NCBI GenBank assembly: GCA_020621965.1
Contig: JAHRYV010000017.1
Location: 1-61,310, forward strand
Length of the DNA: 61,310 nt
Reading direction: 5' to 3'
Origin: Curvibacter sp.
GTDB lineage: Bacteria > Pseudomonadota > Gammaproteobacteria > Burkholderiales > Burkholderiaceae_C
The translations under genes and the position numbers were made by a program. Shown one piece after another: positions 18,888-26,815 of this stretch. The notes under the pieces are model-generated. The model worked only from the letters and a program-made list of their open reading frames with translations. It ran no database searches and was not told where the DNA came from. Within the stretch, counting starts at the first letter, position 1. Each line of letters begins with the position of its first letter.

Positions 18888-19802
18888 TCAGGGCAGCTCG
18901 ATGGCGGTTTCTGCCAGCACATGGCCGCCAGCCTCCGCGCGTTCCCGGTAGATCATGCGCAAGGTGCCTTGCGCCAGCACGGTTCCGGCCGGCGGCTTGA
19001 GCTCCATCCTGATGCGACGCGAGGGGTTGGGGGTGTACACCGCCACGCCACCGGCCTTGCCCACCTCCACCGGCGCCCCGCCTTGCGGCGTGAACGTGGC
19101 CGTCAGATCGCCATAGACCGAGCGGTTGCCGCTGCGCTGCAGCACCGCGGCCATGGCCGGGGCCGCGGCGGCCGCCGGCTTCAGCACTTCCAGGCCCGTC
19201 AGCGCCACCGTGGCCTGTGTTTCACCCTGACGCACGATGACGGGGATGGACACGCCGACCAGCGCCTTGAGCTGCACCCCCACCTCGCCCGGCCCCGGCT
19301 TGGCCGCCTGCTCCTGGATGCTGCTGGCCCCGCTGGCATCGGGCACCCGGTCAAACTGCAGGTGGGAACGGTATTCACCCGCTGCCAGATTGGCCGGTTT
19401 GCGCAACATGATCCGGACGGTCTGGCCACGCCCCGGCGCCAGCGTCACCTGCCGCGGCGAATAGCGCAGCATGGCATCGGCAAACTGCTCGCCCGGCAAG
19501 GGGTTGTCCACGGGGGAGAAGTCGCCCGTCTCGCTCATGCGCCGGTTCACCAGGTGGATGCGGTAGGTCGCGGTCTCCTGCCCGGTGTTGATCAGCTCCA
19601 CCTGGGCCGCCCGCTGGTTCTTGTCAAAGACGACACGTGTGGGAAACAGCATCAGGTCGGCCGCGGCGGGCAACGCAGCCAGCAGCGTGAGCCAGGCCCC
19701 CAGCAGCCATCCCCGGCCGTGGCGCCGCATCCCGCGCCATGGCCGTGTCCCGCTAGGGCCACGGGCGGCGGGCAACAGGGTGTCGAGCAGAGCAGGCAAC
19801 AT
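18888..19802 (-). CDS. PapD-like periplasmic fimbrial chaperone
   Basis: A 304-residue exported chaperone that would deliver pilins to the usher by donor-strand complementation. The long N-region is followed by a hydrophobic segment and cleavage near AAA-DL. Two immunoglobulin-like domains follow: domain 1 (LMLFPTRVVFDKNQRAAQVEL) with RYSPRQVTLAPGRGQTVRIMLR as the G1-like strand, and domain 2 from about residue 165. It is longer than PapD/FimC because of the N-terminus and an insertion near residue 180 (SSIQEQAAKPG). The ATG at 19802 has an AAGGA ribosome binding site; a Met at 19730 is an alternative. Confidence 0.85.
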   Translation of the reverse strand: MLPALLDTLLPAARGPSGTRPWRGMRRHGRGWLLGAWLTLLAALPAAADLMLFPTRVVFDKNQRAAQVELINTGQETATYRIHLVNRRMSETGDFSPVDNPLPGEQFADAMLRYSPRQVTLAPGRGQTVRIMLRKPANLAAGEYRSHLQFDRVPDASGASSIQEQAAKPGPGEVGVQLKALVGVSIPVIVRQGETQATVALTGLEVLKPAAAAAPAMAAVLQRSGNRSVYGDLTATFTPQGGAPVEVGKAGGVAVYTPNPSRRIRMELKPPAGTVLAQGTLRMIYRERAEAGGHVLAETAIELP

Positions 19803-19826
19803 GGTGAGGTTCCTTGGAGGACAGGT

Positions 19827-20282
19827 TCAGTTGTAGGTGACCGTGACGTTGAAAGTGCCGCTGTAGTTGCCGGGCGGCTGGTTGTTGCCGACGCTGAGCG
19901 TGGCGCCGATCATCAAGCTCTGCGAGCCGCCGCCACCGATCTGGCCGGTCGGGCCCGGACTGCTGGCGAAGTTGTTGACGGCCATGCTGTTGGCGCCACT
20001 GGTCAACGACACCTCGCCATTGCCCTGCAAGGTGATGGCGTAGGTCGCATTGGCAGTGCCGCTCACGGTGAACTGGGCCGCCGCACCGGGGCCGGACGAC
20101 ACCAGCACGACGCCGCCCCCGGAACTGCGCGTCCCCGCCGCGCTGACGGTGACCGTGCCGCCGCTGCCCGCGGCGAAGCTGCCGAAGGTCAGCGCCTGGC
20201 CGGCCACGATGGTCTGCGCCCAACCCGCGGACGCGGCCGTCGCAGCCCAAGCCAGTGTGCACAGACGGCGGAGCTTATGCAT
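19827..20282 (-). CDS. DUF4402-family pilin, second subunit
   Basis: A 151-residue exported beta-rich protein. The signal peptide ends near GWA-QT. The mature part has the DUF4402-style TFGSFAAGSGGTVTVSAAGT core and ends in NYSGTFNVTVTYN, as expected for a donor-strand subunit. The ATG at 20282 was chosen because GGAAGG lies 7 bases upstream; the reading frame extends further but has no good start. Probably a structural subunit of the fimbria, paralogous to the upstream pilin. Confidence 0.82.
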   Translation of the reverse strand: MHKLRRLCTLAWAATAASAGWAQTIVAGQALTFGSFAAGSGGTVTVSAAGTRSSGGGVVLVSSGPGAAAQFTVSGTANATYAITLQGNGEVSLTSGANSMAVNNFASSPGPTGQIGGGGSQSLMIGATLSVGNNQPPGNYSGTFNVTVTYN

Positions 20283-20447
20283 GGTGCTACCTTCCGCAAG
20301 CGGCGGCGCCCTTGGGGCGCGGCCGGCGCTGCAGCAGCGGCTCCGCGCACGTCCGCCCCGGCCCAGCCCGTCCGCAGCGCGTCCAGGCATGGACGAACGG
20401 ACCCGGCTGGAGCCGGCCGGCCTGCGTCGGAGTCGCCGACGGCCCGC
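20283..20447 (-). other. Structured spacer between the two pilin genes
   Basis: The 165-base spacer is very GC-rich and contains two simple stem-loops: 20403-20416 (CCGGCT with AGCCGG, loop GG) and 20380-20395 (CGTCCA with TGGACG, loop GGCA). No U-tract follows. It could slow decay or partially attenuate transcription between the first pilin and the rest of the operon. No coding function is seen. Confidence 0.4.
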
Positions 20448-20993
20448 TTAGTTGTAGTCCACCGACACGTTGAAGGTGCCGGTGTAGGCCCCCGCCACCT
20501 GGCTGGCGACCGTGGTGATGGTGGCCCCGACTTTCAGGGTCTGGGCCCCTGCGGTCAGCGCCCCGGTGCCGGACGGGTCGCTGGTGAAGCTGCTCACCGC
20601 CATGGTTCGAGGCGCGTCAGCCACGCCGGTCGTGATGTTCACGACCCCGTCGCCGGGCAGCGTGATGGCATAGGTCAGCGTGCCTTCGCCGGTGACGTTG
20701 AAGGTGGCGGCGCCCGTGGTCGAAGTGACCAGGACCACCCCACTGTTGCTGCGCACGCCGGTCGCGGCATTGATGGTCACCGTCTGACCGGCGGCACTGG
20801 TGGAAAACGAACCGAAGCGCAGGTTGTCGCCCGCGCTGATGGCAATCGGCGTCACCACGGTCGCCGTCGCCGTGCCCGAGGTCGTGGCGGCGTGAACCTG
20901 GACCCCCAGCCCCGAGCCCCCGAGCGCGACGGTGGCTGCGAGTGCCGCGTTCAGTGCACGGCGGCTGAATATCGAAACATTCCCGGACTTCAT
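20448..20993 (-). CDS. DUF4402-family pilin, first (likely major) subunit
   Basis: A 181-residue exported beta-rich protein. The signal peptide is long (about 35 residues, cleavage near VHA-AT). The mature part has the DUF4402 features RFGSFSTSAAGQTVTI and SNSGVVLV, and ends with the AYTGTFNVSVDYN donor-strand-like tail. First gene of the operon, with a clean AAGGAG ribosome binding site 6 bases before the ATG and a stable palindrome in its leader, which fits a highly expressed major subunit. Assignment as major pilin is inference. Confidence 0.82.
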   Translation of the reverse strand: MKSGNVSIFSRRALNAALAATVALGGSGLGVQVHAATTSGTATATVVTPIAISAGDNLRFGSFSTSAAGQTVTINAATGVRSNSGVVLVTSTTGAATFNVTGEGTLTYAITLPGDGVVNITTGVADAPRTMAVSSFTSDPSGTGALTAGAQTLKVGATITTVASQVAGAYTGTFNVSVDYN

Positions 20994-21355
20994 ACTTGCT
21001 CCTTGGTAAATGAAACAGATTCACGCAGGCCGACCCGCCCATCTGGTAAACCAGATGGGCAGCTGCAGGCGTGGAAAGACAGACCCGGCTCGTGAAACCC
21101 GGTGAATCACCGCGCTGCGTCACGTCACGTCGTCTGTCTGAATATTCACCTTGTGTCTACGGGGCAGTCTGTGTGCTGGCGCACATAAGCGCATAAACGT
21201 GTACGCCAGCCCACACAAGGAGGCAGGGGCTCAGGTTTTGCCGCAGTGCGGCATCGCGTCTGCGGTGCCTCATGGAGCGAGGACACCGTGGCCTTCTGCG
21301 CCTGGTGCTGTTGACCACGCGCTGGCATTCGGCCGGCGCAGTCGTCGAGGTGCCC
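20994..21355 (-). other. 362-base gene-free region between mshN and the fimbrial operon
   Basis: The only gene-free stretch above 300 bases. It should hold the promoter of the pilin operon. It contains a palindrome at 21037-21060, a looser inverted repeat at 21170-21217 (arms GCTGGCG and CGCCAGC with flanking TGTGTG/CACACA), and a weak TTGTGT-17-TATGCG promoter-like pair on the minus strand. I see no convincing terminator for mshN here. Confidence 0.55.
21037..21060. repeat. Near-perfect palindrome in the pilin leader
   Basis: Two 11-base arms, GCCCATCTGGT and its exact complement, are separated by AA. The element ends 44 bases before the first pilin ATG. It could be an operator or a 5' mRNA stem-loop; it is not followed by a U-tract in either direction. 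Confidence 0.75.
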
Positions 21356-22474
21356 TCAGCGCAGCGGCACCCCGGCCTGGCGCAGGTAGCTCAGCACCTC
21401 GGGGCTGACCGGTCCGAGGGCGCGTGCGCGCTCGGCCTGCTGCGCCGCCGCGTCGAGCTGGCCCTGAGCCGCCAGTGACACCGCCGCGCCCAGCATCCAG
21501 CGTGACTCGCCCGGGCGCAACTGCAATGCCATGAGATAGGCCTGCACCGACTCCGGATGCCGGCCCAGGCGCTGGGCGGCATTGCCGCGCACGGCCCAGA
21601 GATCGGCCTGCGCGGACAGCCGCGGCTCCAGCCGCGTGAGCAGCTCCAGCACGGCCGCCGGGCGTCCCAGGGCCAGCTCCATGCGCGTCTGTTCGCGCAC
21701 GAGCATGGCCAGCAGCGCCGCATCCGGCGGCTGGCTGCGCTCGGCCAGCAAGGCCGCCTCGCGTACCAGATCCAGCGCCGCCTCGCGTGTACCCGCGGCC
21801 CACAGCGCCTGCGCCTGGGCCAGGGTTTCTTCGGCCGCAGCCTGCCGGCGCTGGGTCGGCGCAGCCGCCGGCACCGCAGCCTTGGGAGCGACCGGCTTGG
21901 CCACGGGCGCCGCTGCCCGCGCGGACTGCTCCGCCGGGCGACGCTGCGACTCCTTCGCGGCCGGGGATGCGGTGGCGCTCGCACGGGGTTCCTGTGCAAC
22001 GGCCGCGACTGTACCGGCGCTCTGACGCTTTGCGGGCGCCGCGGCGCTTGCCGCCGGCTGCGCCGCGCTCGCCGCCACTGCGATCGCAGCCGGCGCGGCG
22101 CTGCTGGCCGCCGCCAACGGGGCCGAGGCAGTGTCCGCGGGTGCGCTGGCAGCCGGCTCGGGCGCCGGGGCGGCAACCGTCACCACGGGCGCCGAAGCCG
22201 GCGGCGCCACGGTCACTACCACGGGGCTCACTGGTGCCGTCGGCTGCTCCATCGCATCGTCCAGGATGTACCAGGCGGCCAGCCCGCTGCCCGCCAACAA
22301 CAGCACGGTGGCCAGCCACCAGCGCCGGCCTTGCGCGGCCGAGCTCGCAGCGGCGGCTCCCACGCTGACGGTGCCCTGCAACGCATCCGGGCCGCCCTGG
22401 CGCTGCAGCTGCGGCAGGGAGCCGCCGGCGCGCCGGGCGTCGAGGTCGCGCAGCATCTTGTTGATGACGCTCAC
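21356..22474 (-). CDS. mshN: MSHA biogenesis protein MshN
   Basis: A 372-residue inner-membrane protein of the MSHA pilus system. It begins VSVINKMLRDLDARR, the conserved MshN N-terminus, has one membrane segment (about residues 53-70), a long Ala/Pro-rich periplasmic linker, and C-terminal TPR-like repeats (about 225-372). The start is a GTG that overlaps the mshM stop (GTGA), so it is translationally coupled. MshN is thought to scaffold the secretin and ATPase parts. Last msh gene here; the DUF4402 fimbrial operon follows on the same strand. Confidence 0.85.
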   Translation of the reverse strand: MSVINKMLRDLDARRAGGSLPQLQRQGGPDALQGTVSVGAAAASSAAQGRRWWLATVLLLAGSGLAAWYILDDAMEQPTAPVSPVVVTVAPPASAPVVTVAAPAPEPAASAPADTASAPLAAASSAAPAAIAVAASAAQPAASAAAPAKRQSAGTVAAVAQEPRASATASPAAKESQRRPAEQSARAAAPVAKPVAPKAAVPAAAPTQRRQAAAEETLAQAQALWAAGTREAALDLVREAALLAERSQPPDAALLAMLVREQTRMELALGRPAAVLELLTRLEPRLSAQADLWAVRGNAAQRLGRHPESVQAYLMALQLRPGESRWMLGAAVSLAAQGQLDAAAQQAERARALGPVSPEVLSYLRQAGVPLR

Positions 22475-23379
22475 GAGACGGCTCCCGTGCGCGGCTGGCG
22501 CGGCAGCGTCGGTCGTCCCCGCAGGCGCTGCCACCAGCGTTGCCAGCGTGTCAGCGGCGGCAGCACGCCGGGTGTGTCCGCCGCCGCCAGTTCGACGTGG
22601 CGCACCTGCACGCGGTGCGTGTTCTCGCCATAGGCCAGCAGCAGGCACTTGTGCGCCAGCACGTTGATCAGCCGTGGCACGCCCCGGCTGTAACGCGCCA
22701 GCGCCGCCGCCGCCTGCGGCTCGAACACGCGGATATCGGTCAGCGCGTCCTCGGCCGCCACGGCCAGCCGGTGGGCCAGATAGGTGCCCACGCGTTCCGG
22801 CCGCATGCCGCCCAGGTATTCGCTGAAGGTGATGCGCTGCAGCAGCTGGCGGATCTGCGGGTTGGCCAGCACCGCGTCGAGTTCGGGCTGGCCGAACAGC
22901 ACGATCTGCAGCAGCTTGTGCTTCTCGGTCTCCAGGTTGGACAGCAGGCGCAGGCTCTCCAGCGTGGCCAGGCGCGTGGACTGCGCCTCGTCGATGCAGA
23001 CCAGCACCGGCCGCCCCGCCTCGGCGTGCTGCAGCAGGCGCTGCTGCAGGCTGGCCAGCACCTTGTGGCGGCTCAACGGCGGCACGAGCTCGATGTTCAG
23101 CTCGCGCGCCAGGGCCATCAGCAGATCGTCGGGCCCCATGTCCGGATTCGGGATGTAGGCCGTGACGAACTCGTCCTGCAGGGTGCGCAGCAGCTGCCGG
23201 CACAGCAGCGTCTTGCCGCAGCCGACCTCGCCCACGATCTTGAGAAAACCCTCGCCGCTGCGCAGGGCGACGAGCAGCGTGTTCAGGACGGCCTGCGCCC
23301 CCTCATGCGGATAGAAGAAGGCCGGATCGGGCGTGATCGAGAACGGCGGTTCCCGCAGTGAAAAATGCCGCAGGTACAT
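22471..23379 (-). CDS. mshM: MSHA biogenesis ATPase MshM (ExeA-like)
   Basis: A 302-residue AAA ATPase of the ExeA/GspA type. It starts MYLRHFSLREPPFSITPDPAFFY, a family hallmark, with the Walker A GEVGCGKT (about residues 50-57) and Walker B VLVCIDEAQ (about 124-132). ExeA-type ATPases act with the secretin in the cell envelope. It starts 3 bases after mshL ends and overlaps mshN by 4 bases. Confidence 0.92.
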   Translation of the reverse strand: MYLRHFSLREPPFSITPDPAFFYPHEGAQAVLNTLLVALRSGEGFLKIVGEVGCGKTLLCRQLLRTLQDEFVTAYIPNPDMGPDDLLMALARELNIELVPPLSRHKVLASLQQRLLQHAEAGRPVLVCIDEAQSTRLATLESLRLLSNLETEKHKLLQIVLFGQPELDAVLANPQIRQLLQRITFSEYLGGMRPERVGTYLAHRLAVAAEDALTDIRVFEPQAAAALARYSRGVPRLINVLAHKCLLLAYGENTHRVQVRHVELAAADTPGVLPPLTRWQRWWQRLRGRPTLPRQPRTGAVS

Positions 23380-23382
23380 GGC

Positions 23383-25164
23383 TCAGCGCCCGGCCGGTCG
23401 GGTCGACGCCGGCGCGCCGTCGAGGCGGATCACCTTGTGGCGCGTCGTGTCGAAGTCGCCCAGGGCAGCGCGCGAACGCTCGGTCTGCGCCTCCCAGTCC
23501 TGCGCGGTGCGGATGATGGTGGGCCTGATCAACACCACCAGCTCCTTCTTGCGCGCGACATTGGCGCGATTGCCGAACAGGAAACCGAGGGGATTGGAGG
23601 ACCCGGTCGTGCCCGGCACGCCGGAGGCGGTCTGGCTCGACGACAGCTGCATCAGGCCGCCGATGGCCGCGATGTTGCCGTCCTGCAGGCGCACCATGGT
23701 GTCGGTCTCGTTCACGCTGCTGGAGGCCAGCGGCAGCCGGTACAGGCCCACACTGCCCAGATCCACGTCCTTGCTGCGCTCCGTCACCGTGGTGACCGAG
23801 GGGTGGATGTGCAGCATGATGCTGGTGGCGTCGTCGATCTGGGGCGTCACGTCCAGCGCAATGCCGGAGAAGAAAGGCGTGAGCGTCACCGTGGGCAGGG
23901 TGGTGGTGCCCGCCACACCGGCCACGCCGCTGTAGGAGGTGGTGCCGCCGGTAACGTTGGTGACGAAGTAGTCGTCCGAGCCCACCTTGAGCACGGCCTT
24001 CTGGTTGTTCAGCGTGGCCACCCGCGGACTGGAGAGGGTCTGCACATTGCCCTGCGTCTCCAGGAAGCCCAGCACGGCGGCGAACTGGTTGGTCGCCAGC
24101 GCCAGGCCGAACAGGCCGCCACCCGCGGCGAACGAAGGCGGCGGCACCACACCGGGAATCGCGCTGCCGGACTGCACCACGGCACTGCTGTTGGTGATGG
24201 CGCTGCCCAGCACGCCGATGGCGGCGCCACCGTTGGCGTCGGAGCGGAAGGCGCCCCAGTTGATGCCGCTTTGCTGTCCTTCGCGCAGCTCCACCTCGAC
24301 GATCTTGGCCTCCAGCATGACCTGGCGCTCCACCGCCACCTGGGTCGCCTTGAGGAAACGCTCGACCTGGCGCAGCTCGTCCGGCATGGCGCGCACGGCC
24401 ATGATGCCCGCCTGCGGGCTGATGACCACGTTGCGTCCCTCGCCCTTGCCGACCAGGCCGCGCACGGCATCGGTCAGTTCGGTCCAGAAGTCGCTGGCGG
24501 AGTTGGTCGAGACCCGACTGCTTTCACGCTGGACCGTCCTGGGCGCGCCGGGCGCTCCGGGCACGGCAGCGCCGGGTGTGGTCGTACCCTGGCTGCCTTG
24601 ACTGGCCAACATCGCCCCGGAGGACACCTGCACCTCGCTGCGCCCGGTGCGCTGGGCATGGGGATAGTTCAGCGTGAAGATGCGGGTCTGCAGCGTGGGC
24701 GCGTAGATGGTGATGCGGCGACCCTCCAGGCGGAAGTCGTAACCGTAGACATCGCGAATCGACTCCAGCGCCTCCTTGACCGTGACGCCGCGCAGGGTGA
24801 CGGAAATGCTGCCCGTCACGTCCGGGTGCATCAGCATGCTGTAGCGCGTGTCGGCCACCAGGGCCAGGAAGACCTCGCGCGCGCTGGCGTTGTTCACCAG
24901 CAGGTCCAGCCGCGGTTCGGTTGCTACCGGCACGACCGGCGCCGCCGGCTCGGCCAGCGCGTCGCTCACCTGCGCGGGCACGGCGGCGCTGGCGCGGGTC
25001 TTGGGCGACGGGGCCGCCTCGGCACGGATGCCCTCCTCGACATCGCGGGCCAGTTCGGAGCGGGTCATGCAGCCGCTGAGCAGGGCCAGCCCCAGGACGA
25101 CGCTGATGAGCCGACCCAGCCGCCCCGGCCAATGCTTCAATCGGGTCGTCGTGCTTGCATTCAT
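23383..25164 (-). CDS. mshL: MSHA pilus secretin MshL
   Basis: Outer-membrane channel for the MSHA pilus, 593 residues. It has a lipoprotein signal (LGLALLSGC, lipid-modified Cys near residue 32), N-terminal periplasmic domains including a secretin/TonB short N-domain region (about residues 110-170), and a C-terminal secretin domain whose end reads ARKKELVVLIRPTIIR. The ATG at 25164 was chosen because it gives the lipoprotein signal; the frame extends upstream into mshK without a better start. It lies in the overlapping mshI-mshN block. Confidence 0.94.
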   Translation of the reverse strand: MNASTTTRLKHWPGRLGRLISVVLGLALLSGCMTRSELARDVEEGIRAEAAPSPKTRASAAVPAQVSDALAEPAAPVVPVATEPRLDLLVNNASAREVFLALVADTRYSMLMHPDVTGSISVTLRGVTVKEALESIRDVYGYDFRLEGRRITIYAPTLQTRIFTLNYPHAQRTGRSEVQVSSGAMLASQGSQGTTTPGAAVPGAPGAPRTVQRESSRVSTNSASDFWTELTDAVRGLVGKGEGRNVVISPQAGIMAVRAMPDELRQVERFLKATQVAVERQVMLEAKIVEVELREGQQSGINWGAFRSDANGGAAIGVLGSAITNSSAVVQSGSAIPGVVPPPSFAAGGGLFGLALATNQFAAVLGFLETQGNVQTLSSPRVATLNNQKAVLKVGSDDYFVTNVTGGTTSYSGVAGVAGTTTLPTVTLTPFFSGIALDVTPQIDDATSIMLHIHPSVTTVTERSKDVDLGSVGLYRLPLASSSVNETDTMVRLQDGNIAAIGGLMQLSSSQTASGVPGTTGSSNPLGFLFGNRANVARKKELVVLIRPTIIRTAQDWEAQTERSRAALGDFDTTRHKVIRLDGAPASTRPAGR

Positions 25165-25190
25165 GATGTTGCCACTCTCGTGCCTTTGAC

Positions 25191-25529
25191 TCAGGGAAGT
25201 GCTGGCGGCAGGCTGTTGCGCCGCACGCCGGGATAGTTCTGGACCTTGCGCAGCTCGCGCCCTTGGCGCAGCCAGACTTCGGTCTCGGTAATGCGTTCGA
25301 TGCGGGCCGTGCCCAGCATCTGGCCTTCGGCATACAGGCGGGTGCCCACGGCCACGTGGGGACGGCCGTCGACCACGACCACCGGCCAGCCGCCCTGGCT
25401 GGGCCGCGGCCGGGTCGGGCCGGCCGCGCCACCCCCGCCGCCGCCCAGGGGCGGCAGCGTCGGATCGCGCTGCGCCTGTGCGCCGAGCGCCGCCGTCAGC
25501 AGCAGACCGAGCATGAACGCCCTCTTCAC
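25191..25529 (-). CDS. mshK: MSHA biogenesis protein MshK
   Basis: A 112-residue exported protein. The N-terminus is a signal peptide (FMLGLLLTAALGAQA). The mature start RDPTLPP is the typical MshK/PilP-like motif, followed by a Gly-rich linker and a small beta domain (VVDGRPHVAVGTRLYAEGQM). The start is a GTG overlapping the mshJ stop (GTGA). In MSHA systems MshK is a pilotin/PilP-like partner of the secretin. Confidence 0.82.
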   Translation of the reverse strand: MKRAFMLGLLLTAALGAQAQRDPTLPPLGGGGGGAAGPTRPRPSQGGWPVVVVDGRPHVAVGTRLYAEGQMLGTARIERITETEVWLRQGRELRKVQNYPGVRRNSLPPALP

Positions 25530-26149
25530 GCGCCACCTCCCACCAGCCAGACCTGCAGCGTCAGCTCGGCCGGCTGCGACTTGCTCTCCAGTCGCATCGT
25601 GCCCCAACGCAGCGCCGGCAAGGCCCGCTCCAGCGTCTGCACGTAGCGGGTCAATTCGCCATAGGAGCCCGCGACGGTCAGCTCCAGCCCCTGGCGCTGG
25701 ACCTGGGCCCCGCCCGCCTCGCCCGGACGCAGATCAGCCGCCAGCGTGGCGGTGCGCACCAGCACCAGTCCCTCGTGGCGGCGCAGGAAATGCACCAGCA
25801 CCTTGGACAGGGGTGTCTCGTCGGCACCCGCCCGGGGCGTCGCCGCAATCTCCTGGTTGACTGCGGCGATGCGCTCGCGCAGCTGCGCCAGTTCTTCGCG
25901 CATGCGGCGACCCGGCCCGGTCTCGCCGTCCGTGGCCTTGAGCTCCTCGCGCAGGCGCTGCAATTCGGCATCCTGGGCGGCAGAGCGCTGGGTGGCCTGC
26001 TGGTGGCGGGCCTGCACCGGCGCCAGCCAGAGCACATCGATCAGCAACAAGCACAGCACCAGGGCGGTGCCGAACAAGACGGCCCGTTCACGCAGGCTCA
26101 GCGCGTCGATGCGGGTGGCCAGGATGGTCCAGTAGCGCTTCAATTTCAT
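25526..26149 (-). CDS. mshJ: MSHA biogenesis protein MshJ (PilO-like)
   Basis: A 207-residue bitopic inner-membrane protein: a short cytoplasmic start (MKLKRYWTILATRIDALSLRE), one membrane helix (about residues 26-43), a coiled-coil region (about 46-105) and a periplasmic ferredoxin-like domain, as in PilO. The ATG overlaps the stop of the PilN-like gene (ATGA). It would form the inner-membrane alignment complex with the MshI and PilN-like proteins. Confidence 0.88.
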   Translation of the reverse strand: MKLKRYWTILATRIDALSLRERAVLFGTALVLCLLLIDVLWLAPVQARHQQATQRSAAQDAELQRLREELKATDGETGPGRRMREELAQLRERIAAVNQEIAATPRAGADETPLSKVLVHFLRRHEGLVLVRTATLAADLRPGEAGGAQVQRQGLELTVAGSYGELTRYVQTLERALPALRWGTMRLESKSQPAELTLQVWLVGGGA

Positions 26150-26802
26150 GGCTGCCCCCCGGAGTCGGCGGTGCTGCCGGCGGTGACGAGCAGGTAGGAC
26201 CACATCGGCGCGCTGCCGGCACGCACGGCCGCTGCGCCGCTGGCGCCGTCCGCGGCCACGCGCTCGATCTTCACCGCGCTGAGCTGCTGGCCCTGCAGCA
26301 GCGGGCTGCGCGCCAGCTGCTCCATCCAGCGGTTGAGCGCGGCCGGCTCCAGCGTATAGCCGCTGAGTTCCAGGCGCCGCTCATCGGCCCGGATCGCGGT
26401 CACCCAGGCCTGGGGCGGGATGCTTTGCGCCACCAGCTGCAGCCGCGCCGCATGCCCCCGCCCTTCGCGCAGCAAGCCACGCCGGAGCTCGGCCAGCAGC
26501 TGTTCACGCTGCTGCAGCTGCGCCTGCCCGGATTGCAGCGCCTGCACCAGGGCGGCGTCGGCCGGTGCCGAGCTCTCCTTGTTGAGGCGGATGCCCGCCT
26601 TCAGGCGCTCGATCTCGCGCTGCTTGTCCGTGACCGAGTGCTCGTAGCCGTCGGACAGGAGCTTGAGCTTCCAGCTCCCGTAACCCGACAGCACCACGCC
26701 GAGCAGCACGAACACACCCAGGGCGCCGGCCATGGTCTGCGCCGAGAAGTAGCGCTTCTGCGTCAGGAAGATCGGGGTACAGAGATTGATTTGCTGGGGC
26801 AT
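26146..26802 (-). CDS. PilN-like MSHA biogenesis protein (MshI2)
   Basis: A 218-residue bitopic protein of the PilN family. It begins MPQQINLCTPIFLTQKRYFS, close to the conserved PilN N-terminal motif that docks into PilM, followed by a membrane helix (about residues 24-44), a coiled coil and a small periplasmic domain. It lies between mshI (PilM-like) and mshJ (PilO-like), reproducing the PilMNO order. Confidence 0.88.
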   Translation of the reverse strand: MPQQINLCTPIFLTQKRYFSAQTMAGALGVFVLLGVVLSGYGSWKLKLLSDGYEHSVTDKQREIERLKAGIRLNKESSAPADAALVQALQSGQAQLQQREQLLAELRRGLLREGRGHAARLQLVAQSIPPQAWVTAIRADERRLELSGYTLEPAALNRWMEQLARSPLLQGQQLSAVKIERVAADGASGAAAVRAGSAPMWSYLLVTAGSTADSGGQP

Positions 26803-26815
26803 GGCCGTACCTCGC

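Noticed and set aside
17014..18951. 645-codon plus-strand frame opposite the usher
   Set aside because: Antisense shadow with biased composition; the minus frame has a signal peptide and recognisable domains.
21356..23203. Apparent 615-residue protein spanning mshM and mshN
   Set aside because: The first 243 codons are an out-of-frame reading of mshM. The real mshN starts at the GTG overlapping the mshM stop.
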